A DNA stretch of 64,000 nucleotides from Cenococcum geophilum 1.58 (GCA_001692895.1 KV748265.1:248001-312000), one strand, 5' to 3'. Positions 12,231 to 21,606 are shown, counted from the first letter of the stretch. The notes: a model not told the origin generated them from the letters alone. Program-made: numbers and translations.

Positions 12231-12476
12231 CATTTACGGTTTAGTTACGGCCCGCTAGAAGGCCGTACAGTTTATTTACGGCCCGTTAAAAGGCTATATA
12301 GTTTATTTTACGGACCGTAAAGCAGGGCTTATAGCTAGCTTGGGGCACCATTTAGAAGGCAGCCTAGAGGGCACCTCGGGAGGGATTTCCTATATATTTT
12401 CTTATGTGTTTTATAGTTCTATTAAGGCAATTACGGAGGCTGTATATAAGTAGTTTCATTTTCCAAGTACCGCCAG
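12231..12476 (+). other. Copia-1 3' non-coding region
   Basis: No reading frame. Three short repeats of the type TTTACGGCCCGTTAAAAGGC occur between 12238 and 12320, again carrying the TTACGG core that is scattered through this element. No convincing polypurine tract was seen next to the right LTR. Confidence 0.6.
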
Positions 12477-12694
12477 TATATAATTACAGTACCTGGTATA
12501 CGAACGCGTAAATACACGTTCGTGCACCAACCACCTACGTGCTGACTAATTAGGGGGGAGGCGCGTCAGTATATAGACCACGTAGTCTACCTCAATAGAA
12601 TCGACAGTCACCACCATCCCAAAGAGCATACAATACTATACGTATTTCGTGCCCTGGGATACGACTCACTTATACCATTAAATTGGTACCGACA
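12477..12694 (+). repeat. Copia-1 right LTR
   Basis: 218 bp partner of 783-1000. It starts TATATAATTACAG (TG mutated to TA) and ends ACCGACA. TSD CTAAG follows at 12695-12699. Confidence 0.95.
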
Positions 12695-12699
12695 CTAAG

Positions 12700-13020
12700 G
12701 TCCGCCTCTAGGCTGCTAAAGAGATCCCTAGCTAAGCAAATATTAATACTATAGAGCGCCGTAATGTATAAGGATGAGTGGTAGAGAGAGATAATGACGG
12801 TAATATAGAAGACAAATGGGAGTTTAAGAAAATCCTTAATATACACAACGAAGACCCCTAGGGCCTAACTTATGAGATTAAATGGAAATATTATAAGGAT
12901 ATAACCTAGCAGCTAGAGGAAGACCTAAAGGGTTACGAATAAGCTGTATAGCGCTTCTATAAGTAACACCCTAAGAAGCTAGGACCCCTAGACTGGGTAT
13001 AAGATAAGGAAAAGTTACGT
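12700..13020 (+). pseudogene. Gypsy-A chromodomain (end of pol), RIP-decayed
   Basis: Continues the frame broken at 777. It reads WEFKKILNIHNE, then TYEIKWKYYKD and W-x-LEEDLKGYE, the layout of a chromodomain at the integrase C-terminus (chromovirus gypsy). It ends ...PKKLGPLDWV. The same sequence type is at 33030-33330 in Gypsy-B. Chromodomains steer integration to marked chromatin in this family (established for chromoviruses). Confidence 0.88.
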
Positions 13021-13352
13021 TAAGGTCGCGGCCGACCACTGTATTAAAATTTGTGGTGGTTAAGATGTTATAGAACTTTAACCGGCAGTTAAAGTTGTCT
13101 AATTGGCTAAATTCTCGCCAAGAAACGCTATGCTGATTAATTTGGGTGGTGGTGTGGAGTTCTACCGACCTTACTTACTAAACTAACTAATTAGGATTTT
13201 CTATGCCCGGTATAGAAAATTGCTATTAGCTTAGTTAAGGGCGGTAAGCAAAACTAATATCTTTGCGGTAAAAAATAGGTAACCCCGTATACTACCTATT
13301 TTTAAGTTATCTATTTGGTTTAGGGACCAAACTATCTGGGGTAGAGGAGTAC
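13021..13352 (+). other. Gypsy-A 3' non-coding region and polypurine tract
   Basis: No gene. Matches the equivalent stretch 33331-33659 of Gypsy-B. A short inverted repeat around GATTTTCTATGCCCGGTATAG is present (first 20 bases noted). The purine-rich GGGGTAGAGGAGTAC abuts the LTR. Confidence 0.7.
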
Positions 13353-13539
13353 TGTTACGGCACTGACCTAACGCATACTGTTTTATACTGTCTTATACTG
13401 TTTCCTACTATTAGCTAGCCTACTACTAGCGACTTAGCGGCCGGCCCTACTATTTGTATACAATACCCCCTTTCTACCTTCTTCCCCTCTTTATACCACA
13501 ACGTAGTTATTTAGTCTACTTTATTGCAGCACTGTAACA
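13353..13539 (+). repeat. Gypsy-A 3' LTR
   Basis: 187 bp, TGTTACGGCACTG...CACTGTAACA. Clearly homologous to the 186-bp LTRs of Gypsy-B (26940-27125, 33660-33845). Its 5' partner is upstream of the window. The following bases CAATT are the likely TSD. Confidence 0.92.
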
Positions 13540-14521
13540 CAATTAAAGCTATATTAAAAGCTATAACAATACTACTAGCTAATACTCTAACTATTTACCT
13601 TTTTAAAGGTAAGCTACCAGAATACTATAAAGAAATAATTATAGTCGTTTTATAAAAGGTAAATAAAAAGGACTACTTACTCCTAGGAAGCTACTAATTA
13701 GTTACGCTTAAAAATACGTTAGAAAAGCTTCTAGAAAAGATAGTTATAAAATATATATAAGAGGCTATAGAGGCGCAAGGGTTACTATTATAGACATAAA
13801 TAGGTGCAAGAAAGAAACGATTAACTATTTTAGCCCCCTCCCTAATTACCTTAAGTATTTAAACGGCGTAGCAAGCCCGCCTAGGCCATATAGTATTAAT
13901 ACTAAGCCTAGATGTAAGCGGAGCTTTTAATGACATTTTATATAAGAGGTTTTTTTTATAGATTCTAAGAAAGAAGGGCCTATTAAACTGGATAATTAAG
14001 TTTACCTAGGCCTTTCTTATAGGGCGTATTATAAGAATAATATTTAAGGGCTATAAAAGCGAAATATTATTAACACCTATAGGTATCCTATAAGGATTAC
14101 CCCTATTGCTAATTCTATTCCTATTCTTTATATCTAAGCTACTAAGGACATTTAATAATAGCTATAAAATAGTAGCCCTATAATTTATAGATAATAAAAA
14201 TTTAATTATATAGGGAGATAGAGTAGTAGAAAACTATATAAGGCTAAACTAGGTATATAATAGGTATATTATATAGGCAAAATAATACAGTGTTAAATTT
14301 ATACTTAATTTATACTAATTTATCCACTTTATAAGGAAAAGAAGGGTAAATAATAACCTAGCATTAATAGTTAGTATCTAGGGCTGCGAAGTAAAACTAG
14401 AAACTACCCTTAAGGTCCTAAAGGTATAGGTAGACGCTAAACTAAACTAGAACGCGTATATTATATAGGTAACTTATAGGGAAATAGCGGTATTTATAGT
14501 AGTATTATGTAAGGCATATTG
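13540..14521 (+). pseudogene. LINE-1 reverse transcriptase, RIP-decayed
   Basis: LINE-type RT: KLPEYYKEIIIVVL (start of RVT_1), LEKLLEKIV, GHIVLILSLDVSGAFNDI (first catalytic Asp), IGIL(stop)GLPLLLILFLFFIS (PQGSPLSPILF in relatives), then FIDNKNLII (the FxDD box with its second Asp changed to Asn, G-to-A). The thumb region follows to VDAKLN(stop)NAYI. This Tad/Jockey-type RT primes at nicked target DNA. The segment stops at TATTG (14517-14521), the TSD of the LARD element. Confidence 0.88.
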
Positions 14522-14765
14522 CTAGGGTGTACGGTAGGGAGCAGGCAAGCCGAGCATGAGTTATAAGGAGAGTTGATGGAAGAGGACGATATAGTAATGA
14601 GGGTAGGCAATAGCCTAAGTACAGAGACGAACCGATAGGGGAGGAAGGAGGCTGTAAGCCTAAGGAGCTTATAAGGGGTGGCCAAGGCCTAGCCGAAGGC
14701 TAGCCTTAGTAGCCCCTGAGAGCTCCCGGGATGTAGCCGAGTAAGGGACCAAAAGTACCCTTACA
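14522..14765 (+). repeat. LARD left LTR-like repeat
   Basis: Shares GTGTACGGTAGGGAGCAGG and AAAAGTACCCTTACA with the right copy. A hairpin AAGGCCTAGC-CGAA-GGCTAGCCTT lies near 14682-14706. It carries about 33 bp not present in the right copy (around 14720-14752) and is less AT-mutated than the right copy. Confidence 0.75.
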
Positions 14766-16780
14766 TTGCCCCCCCCCTTGGTTAGGGCTGGCCCCCAGCC
14801 TGTATCCCAATAGATTGATTTCTATATACAGAAAAATGAGTATTGTTAAAGCTTTGCTCGTATAGGGAAATAGGAAATAGGAAGTTAAGCAGCCTTGATA
14901 AAAACCTTAACCTATTGCTAAAACCTAGTGGGAAAAAGGCCTAATTTAGGTAGGAAAAGAGCGTCCGCTGGTAGGAAGTTGATTGTATACGATTGATGAG
15001 CTTGTAGCTTGTTTGTGCGTCTTTATCTTGACGTCTTAACTACCTTACCCCGGCCGCGTAATTAGTTTTTATAAGGAAGTGATGGCCAAATAGCTATACG
15101 CGTGTTTCTTTCCTTCTGAATTACACTGTTATTACGGAGTTGTATCGGCGGGTTTAAGCCGTAGCTTAAGAAGAGACAACCGTACGGTTAAGTCTCGGCA
15201 GCCCTTTGGCTGATGACTAGGAGCTTTCCGGGTCGGGCCGTAGCCCTTGGACGAGCCGTAGCTCTAAGACGAGCCGTAGCTCTAAGAGACAACCGCCTGC
15301 GATTTAGTCTTGGTAGCCCTTAGGCTGATAGCTGGAGAGTCTCCGGGTTGGGCCGTAGCCCTTGAGTGATCGTGAATGATCTAAGAGCCGTAGCTCTTGA
15401 AGCAAGTAGTAGCTTGCGAGACCACCTACGATCTTGATGAGCCGTAGCTCTTGAGGTAAGCTGTAGCTTAGTAAGAGACAACTGCCTACGGTTTAGTCTC
15501 AGCAGCCCTTTAGCTGATTGGGCCGTAGCCCTAATTACATTTGATCTGGGAGAGAGGGTAGTAGCTATAGCTTTAAAAACTAGCCGTTAGTTCTTCGGAT
15601 GGCCATTGAATAGCAATTGGATAGCCTCTAGGGTAGCTGCATCTCTTTAAGGACGTTTAACCTTCTAATCTCTGCTGGTGGGACCTCTGTCGCGAGTAAA
15701 CCGTGGTTGGCCTATTAAGTATTTGCAAGCTTAATCGCGTAGGATTCCCCTTAACTTCTGCCAGAAAGCTTTCGGATAGCAATCTAATTGCCTTCGGGTC
15801 GCCGTTGGGGTAGAGCTATACTACTGATCGCATAGGATCTTTGAGCCGAAGCTTGAGGTGAGCCGTAGCTCTGAGGCGAGCCGTAGCTCTAAGAGACAAT
15901 TGCCTGCGATTTAGTCTCGGCAGCTCTATGGCTGATAACCGGAGAGTCTCTGGGTCGGGCCGTAGCCCTTAAGCGATCTTATAGGATCTTTAAGCCGTAG
16001 CTTAAGGTGAGCCGTAGCTCTGAGAGACAATCGCCTGCGATTTAGTCTTGGCAGCTCTATAGCTGACAGCCGGAAAGTTTCCGGGATGGGCCCTAGCCCT
16101 TGAGCGATCGCGAACGATCTAAGAGCCGTAACTCTTGAAGCAAGTAGTAGCTTGCGAGACTACCTACGATCTCAATAAGCTGTAGCTCTTAAAGTAAGTA
16201 GTAGCTTGCGAGACTACCTACAATCTTAGAGCCGAAGCTCTTTACATCTCTTTTAAGGACGTTTAACCTTCTAAGCTCTGTTGGTGGAACCTCTATAGCA
16301 AGTAAACCGCGGTTAGCCTAGAGAGCGTTACTAATCTCCTTAGGAGGTGATCGCGTCCGATCTAGTCTCCCTTCTTTAATCCGTATTCCATAACCGTTAT
16401 TAGCGGACATAATCCCAGATATCTGCTAGTATACCTGCTTGTTGCAGTGAACTGATCGGCCTAGGTAAGAGGGAGAGGATTAAGAATTCCTTTTTTCTCC
16501 TGATCTGTATCTACTAACCGTAATATGCGGATGCGATCTACTAGGCGTCTGCTAGTATAGCTGCTCTACAGCATACGCGATCGTTCTAGGTAAGGTAGAG
16601 GACTTAATCCGTATTCCAATGAACCTTTGTATGCGGATGCGATCTGCTAGGCGTCTGCTGGTGTACCTGCTGTGTCGCAGTAAACGCGATCGTCCTAGGT
16701 AAAAATGGAGGATCGTGAAATTGCTCGAGGGCGAAGCCCTCGGCTTGCTGCAGGCTACCACCTGCAAGGGTGTAGGATTG
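14766..16780 (+). repeat. LARD interior: array of mini-hairpins and diverged repeats
   Basis: No gene. From 15154 to about 16245 the sequence is built of tiny perfect hairpins with a near-constant loop: TTAAGC-CGTA-GCTTAA (15154-15169, 15990-16005), GGGC-CGTA-GCCC (15235-15246, 15350-15361, 15520-15531, 15957-15968), GAGC-CGTA-GCTC (15253, 15271, 15439, 15860, 15878, 16009), AAGAGC-CGTA-GCTCTT (15383-15398), TAAGC-TGTA-GCTTA (15457-15470). Between them recur GAGAC...GTCTC stems (one encloses the palindrome AACCGTACGGTT, 15173-15196) and CAGCC...GGCTG stems. A 75-bp repeat is at 15640-15713 and 16245-16319. Three diverged copies of about 105 bp are at 16376-16485, 16500-16603 and 16604-16715. 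The tract is more GC-rich than its surroundings. Confidence 0.85.
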
Positions 16781-17040
16781 TGTCGACCTGAATCGAAGTT
16801 CCTTACTACCATCGTAATACTGTCTGACGACCTAGATCGTCTATACGAACTATGTCTCAGTTGTCTCGTATCTTGAGCTCGTATGTCTCATCAAACGTCT
16901 CATTACCTGTTTCTCTTAACTATGACCTACTACATGACGACGTCGTCGTCATTGTATTTGGACCTACCTGATGTATATAAGAGAGCTTCTAGAGCCCTCT
17001 TTAATAAACAGAGTTCTCATTCCTAATCATCCGTTCAACA
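16781..17040 (+). repeat. Copia-3 left LTR, little mutated
   Basis: 260 bp. Every difference I found from the right LTR is C (left) to T (right) or G (left) to A (right), none in the reverse direction. The left copy is therefore close to the ancestral sequence. Contains a TATA-like TGTATATAAG. Confidence 0.95.
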
Positions 17041-17109
17041 GTTATAAGCCCGGGCTGTCTACTGCATTATCTTTAATTCTAAAGCCTTTATTCCCATTAA
17101 TTTTAATAA

Positions 17110-17850
17110 TTATCTTAATTATAGACAACTACCCATAATAACCTCTTAACAAGAAACCCCTCCCGTTATTATATTATCCGTTATCCTTATAAGCCTAAAC
17201 AATTAGGATAAATAGATTAAGGTTATTAAGTTAAAAGTAAATAACAATCGTCTCTAGAAGTATATTAACCTATTAACACCTAAGACCAATCTGCTATAGC
17301 TTAAAGAACCTATTTATGCCTTACCTAAGGATACCAATAGCTAGGGGAAGACGAAGATCGCGGACCTAGATAAGGAGGAGAAGGAGGAGCTCCGTACGCT
17401 TAAAGCCGACTATAGGGACAATATAAAGCTATACAGAAAACAGCTATTAGCTCTTAATACGTTACGCAGCCACATCCTAAGCTCCATCTCACGTACCTAC
17501 CTTATCTACACGTTTAAATACACTACCACCTATAACGTCTTAGTATCTCTTAAGAAGAGAATTACTCTAACTAACTACGCCTAAAAGCTTTAAATAGCTA
17601 CTTAATATATAAGGCTTAAGAAGGCGCCTTAGAACCAGAACTTTAAGGTCTAGTTATAAGAGTGGGAGAAGGTATACACTAAGTATAAGGGGCAAGCTCT
17701 ACCTAAGGTAGATAGTAATCGTTTAGTAAAAGACTTTATATATATAGTTAAATCTATTATACCAAGCTAGTTAGAATATTAGAAGAATAAGCTTAATAAG
17801 CGTAAGTGGGAGAAGAAGACGCTTCCTACCTTCTTCGAACTGGTTGAAAT
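17110..17850 (+). pseudogene. Copia-3 gag, N-terminal part, RIP-decayed
   Basis: + frame through TAA/TAG: an IKVIKLKVNNNRL-type start, DLDKEEKEELRTLKADYRD, then YTFKYTTTYNVLVSLKKRI and WEKKTLPTFFELVE, a fungal copia gag (UBN2-like) layout. It is interrupted at TA (17851-17852) by the Tc1 element and resumes at 21607 with a tail leading to the protease. Confidence 0.75.
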
Positions 17851-17852
17851 TA

Positions 17853-18057
17853 GTCGTTTGCAAAACGAATTAGAATCCTTAGCATGCAGATCCCCGATTT
17901 TTGCGCCCAACCTTACCTGTAAAACCGTAAGATAGCCCATTTCCACGTTTAACGCGCCTTATTGTTGACATAACTCCCTGCCGTTAGTTAGTAAGTTAAA
18001 GCCGACGTCGCCCTACTATTTACCCTATCCTGACGCGTTTCCTGGTGTTGTAGTGCC
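17853..18057 (+). repeat. Tc1 left TIR with start-codon-splitting intron
   Basis: 205 bp inverted copy of 21400-21604; all differences are transitions. It contains a consensus intron: donor GTAAGT at 17991-17996, branch CTGAC at 18030-18034, acceptor TTGTAG ending 18053, 63 bp in all. Splicing joins A17990 to TG18054-18055 and makes ATG CCC. No unspliced ATG is in frame here. Confidence 0.85.
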
Positions 18058-20299
18058 CGCGAAAAAGCCCACAAAGAAGCCCGCAAAGCAGGCCTTAAAG
18101 TTAACGCCAGCAACGTTAACGCCATTAGCAGCTCCTCCATCAGGCAGTACTCGCTCTATTAGCAATACCCTCGCTCGTTCACGTACTGCTAGTATTGCTC
18201 CTAAGGCTTCTGCTGCAAATAAACGTAGGAAGCCGTCTACTCCTCCTCCTCTAGGGCCACCTAAGCCTGGCTAGCGCGCCAAACCAACGAAGGTAACTTG
18301 GATAACTCGCATAGAGCCGCCTGTAGACCGCAGTTAGCGCGTACGGTTTCAGAATGAGGAAGTTAAGGAAGTTAAGGAGGCTACACCATATTAGGCGTTA
18401 GAGGGCTATAGCCGTTGTAGGCACTATTACGATGAAACCGAGGAGGAGGTTAAGGTGAGGAAGGAGCGTAAGAGGGATAAGCTTTATACTAGATGGGAGC
18501 GTAATATTAAGAGACTTAAGGGCCTAAATTTAAAGGTTCCGTTAGATCTGGAAAGGCTTAATTTAGGCCCTTATAGTTTAGATCTTATTAATTAGGATAA
18601 TAAGGACTTTAATATTAAAGATGCGTTAGAAGGGTAGGCTAAAGATCTACGTTAAAGCCGTTAAATTTAAGGTTAAGGTGTTTATCTTAAGCGTTAGACT
18701 AAGCGGGTAACCGTTAACTATCCTATCCACGGTTAGTTTAGGCTCTATATTAATAGTTCTAAGGTTACTACAGACTATCTAGTTAAATAGAAACGGTAGT
18801 TATATGACCTAAGCCTTGTTAAGGATGCTATTACAAATAAGATTAACTATTAACTTAGTGGTAAGATCTACACCTGGGTTAAACATCTTATAGTCGTGCA
18901 GTATATTTCTAGCCGCGGCGGACGAGCTAACTGCTCTATTAACGACTTCTCTATTAAATAGAGTGATTGCCTACTTAAAGTCGTTAATGTCTAGCAGGCG
19001 TATAACCTTAACAGCGATATTTAATTAACTTTTAAAGTTAAAATTAACTATACAGCGTTTATAAAGTTAGGAAGAAAGAGGACGGTTGTTAAAGACGTTA
19101 AGGAATCTGTTAAGATCCTATTTTCCCTACTAGTTGTCTTATAGTCTGAGAGTCCTGCTCTTATACTAGGCAAAGGCGCACCTATAAAATTACGCCTAGA
19201 GCCATTACTACAGCAGAATCTAAGCCGTTAATTAGTGTATAAGGATATCGCCAACTTCTAAGCTCGCTTAGGGAAACAGATTAAGTGTATAGATATAAAC
19301 TGTGGTAACTATCAGAACTTCTGCTATGCATTTAATAGTTAACACTACGCTATTAATGCTGCTTAGCACGAGGCCTGGGTAAATACTATTGCCTTTGGCG
19401 ACGCTTAGTACGAGAAGCCGCCCATAAAGGTTTTCCGTGCTCTTATAGTAGACGGTCCAGTTAGCCGCCTAGGTTAACAATCTTACAAACCTTTAGCGGC
19501 AGCTGAGCTTCGTATAGTAACTGACCGCATGGCTAAGCTTTAAGAACTGTAGATAGAGGCCCGTAGACGTTAATTAGAGGATAAAAAGGAAGAGAGGGAG
19601 GAGCGCTATAATAAACGATGTAAGGAACGAGAGGAGCGTCGCCGTCTAATCACCATGCAGAGATAGTAGCAGTAAATGGCAATGTTTTTATATAGCCTTA
19701 ATTAGCAGCTGCCTACGTATTCTTAATACCACGCCGGCCCTTCCTATGCACAGTATCCGCAGAATCAAGTGCCTCATTTGCCACCGTAGCAGCTTTAACC
19801 GCCTCTACCGCCGCCTACTTAACTGCCTATTTAGCCTTAAATCCAAGCTGCTGCTCCTACTATCAGCCCTCCACCGCCGCCGCCTCCTGCCCCTACACGC
19901 AATGTTAACAATCACCCACGCTTAAGTCCTATATTAGTTAATAAAGAGGATACGGATACTATTTAGTGTCTATTTATCTAGAAGCTAGAAAGGACACATA
20001 ATGCCGTAACACGAGAGAAACTAAAATAGTTTAGGGACATTATATTGGAACAACAGTGGAGTCTAGATAATCTACGTGCTATAGAAAACGAAAATTCACG
20101 CAAGTTTCGTAGGGCTTTGGAGTTAGGTGCCGCTAACGGCTTCGTTAGTAATATAGCTAGCTGGCTCCGCGAGTTTAAAGTATACTACAGGTAGTAAAAG
20201 GCCGCTATGGTGGCGAATGCCCTTACGGACCTAGCAGGAGGCTTTACGCGTATATAAAAGATATATAAACTAGATAGAAGGGTATATTCTCTATAGTAA
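17990..20299 (+). pseudogene. Second Tc1-borne gene, unrecognised basic/coiled-coil protein, RIP-decayed
   Basis: Proposed as join(17990,18054..20299), about 748 codons, through many TAA/TAG stops. I do not recognise the family. The N-terminus is Lys/Pro/Ala/Ser-rich (MPAKKPTKKPAKQ) and looks nucleic-acid-binding. A middle part follows, about residues 120-480, with HYYDETEEE, RGGRANCSIND, CIDINCGNYQNFCYAF and HEAWVNTIAF segments. Then a charged coiled-coil (EDKKEEREERYNKR) and a Pro-rich stretch (SPPPPPPPAP). The C-terminal domain has RTHNAVTREKL and ENSRKFRRALELGAANGF. Intact frame survives only at 18053-18274. It could be a regulator or accessory factor of transposition; function unknown. 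The frame agrees with the A|TG start. Confidence 0.7.
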
Positions 20300-20306
20300 T
20301 TTAACA

Positions 20307-21467
20307 TTAAATAATTTCCTAGTAAGCGCCTATAGCAATATTAAAGGCCATAGTTAACTCCTCTAGCCCTTAAACCCTAACACTACGTTTAAATTGCCCT
20401 AATTGATGCCGTAAACGCTCTAGCTCAGCCTATTCTATATATATTCCTCCTACAGTATATTAAAACTGCTGCTAGGCGAAGAAATCGCACCTACTCTTGC
20501 GGATAGCTTGCTTAAGAAACTTACTATAATTACGGTGGAGTTCTTAAGTATATAGGTGCCAGCGACAGATCTATACCTTTAAGACAGCCTATATAGGCTT
20601 AATTGGATTAAAGTCTGGTAAGTATGGTGGCAGATAATAAAGGATATAGCCCTCCTCTTCAATAGCAGCTGAAATCTGCGCGTTAATGTGAACCTAAAGG
20701 TTATCTATTACGATTACTATAGTCTAATTTAAATATCGCTTACGAAGCGCAGAAAATAGGCAGCCGTATAGCCACCTAACAAAGTTATTAATATAAAAGT
20801 AGCCCTTACGGGCTTAATGGCAAACCCAGCCGTTAATTGTTGTAGCCGCGCAGATACTCCAAGTATTACCTCTTTAAAGATTACCATAATAGCACGCCTC
20901 CTTACCAACTAGAGCTCGCCCTCTCATCCGCCAGCCAGTCTTTTTGTTAAAAATAGCCTTATTAAGGAATACCATAATATCTGCCGGAAACCGTCTTATA
21001 TCATTACAATAGAGCTCCCTTAGCTGTAAGTTACGGCCCTGCGTTATATACTTAATTGCCTTTCTTAACTACCCTTCCTTCTTTAAAATATAGTGGATTG
21101 TAGAATAAGTAATAGTAAGATTATGTTCGTGATAGAGCTAGTACTAAATTTTATCTAGATATTTCTAACTGTTGTAGAGCAGGAGTTTAAGGAGAGCCTC
21201 TCTGTTAGCTTTTGCTAACGCCGCCGGTCAGCCAGTCTTCCGTATATAAGGCCTAATAGGCTAGCCGTATCGTATAAGGCAACGTTCGGTGTTATATACG
21301 GTAGCTTAACTAACGTATAGCTGTTTTATAATAGCATCTGGCCGCTAGCCTAATTTAAGTAGACGGACTATATCCGCGTGACGAGCAGGGTTAATACGAG
21401 GCACTACAATACCAGGAAACGCGTCAGGATAGGGCAAATAGCAGGGCGACGTCGGCTTCAACTTACT
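20307..21467 (-). pseudogene. Tc1-type DD34E transposase, RIP-decayed
   Basis: complement(join(20307..21403,21467)), 366 codons including stop, exactly divisible by three with the spliced A|TG start. N-terminal helix-turn-helix: INPARHADIVRLLKLG and ATVYNTERCL. Catalytic core: MVFLNKAIFN (first Asp now Asn148), VIVIDN (Asp233 kept), and YLPPYLPDFNPIKPI (the Glu of NPIE now Lys268). The spacing 233 to 268 is the DD34E of Tc1. Both losses are G-to-A. Stops replace Gln/Trp codons. A C-terminal tail EQAELERLRHQL-like ends ...EII. Transposases cut at TIRs and insert at TA. The intron mirror-images that of the left TIR (21404-21466). Confidence 0.92.
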
Positions 21468-21604
21468 GACTGATGGCAGGGAGTTATGTCGACAATAAGG
21501 CGCGTTAAACGTGGAAATGGGCTATCTCACGGTTTTATAGGTAAGGTTGGGCGCAAAAATCGGGGATCTGCATGCCAAGGATTCTAATTCGTTTTGCAAA
21601 CGAC
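21400..21604 (-). repeat. Tc1 right TIR with start-codon-splitting intron
   Basis: Inverted partner of 17853-18057. On the minus strand the donor GTAAGT is at 21466-21461 and the acceptor ends at 21404, giving a 63-bp intron. Splicing joins A (21467) to TG (21403-21402), followed by CC TCG TAT. Confidence 0.85.
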
Positions 21605-21606
21605 TA

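Larger units (their letters stand above)
783..12694 (+). mobile_element. Copia-1, Ty1/copia LTR retrotransposon, nested host of Copia-2
   Basis: Two 218-bp direct LTRs (783-1000 and 12477-12694) enclose a gag, protease, integrase, RT, RNase H order, which is diagnostic of copia. The 5-bp TSD CTAAG is present at 778-782 and 12695-12699. The target is the chromodomain end of Gypsy-A, whose sequence resumes cleanly after the second TSD. Copia-2 (4710-10417) interrupts Copia-1 between integrase and RT. Without it the element is about 6.2 kb. The termini are TG...CA, with the right LTR start mutated to TA, as RIP would do. All frames carry many TAA/TAG stops, so the element is dead. Confidence 0.95.
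17853..21604. mobile_element. Two-gene Tc1-type DNA transposon with 205-bp TIRs
   Basis: 3752 bp bounded by 205-bp terminal inverted repeats (17853-18057 and 21400-21604). The outer ends read GTCGTTTGCAAAACGA and the element is flanked by TA duplications (17851-17852, 21605-21606), as for Tc1/mariner. Two convergent genes nearly abut in the middle: a second protein on + (ending 20299) and a DD34E transposase on minus (ending 20307). The TIRs end one base short of codon 2's third position in both genes, so both genes share their promoter region, 5' leader, intron and the codons M-P. Copia-3 gag is the target. Confidence 0.93.

Noticed and set aside
15154..16245. CRISPR-like array
   Set aside because: Repeats are irregularly spaced, of several kinds, with variable stems and no unique spacers of constant length; the host is eukaryotic.
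16552..16812. Minus-strand open frame of 86 codons
   Set aside because: Runs across LARD repeats into the Copia-3 LTR; no coding signal.
18053..18274. GTG as the start codon of the second Tc1 gene
   Set aside because: Eukaryotic nuclear genes rarely start at GTG; the same GTG stands before the transposase, and a consensus intron in the TIR supplies A|TG in both cases.
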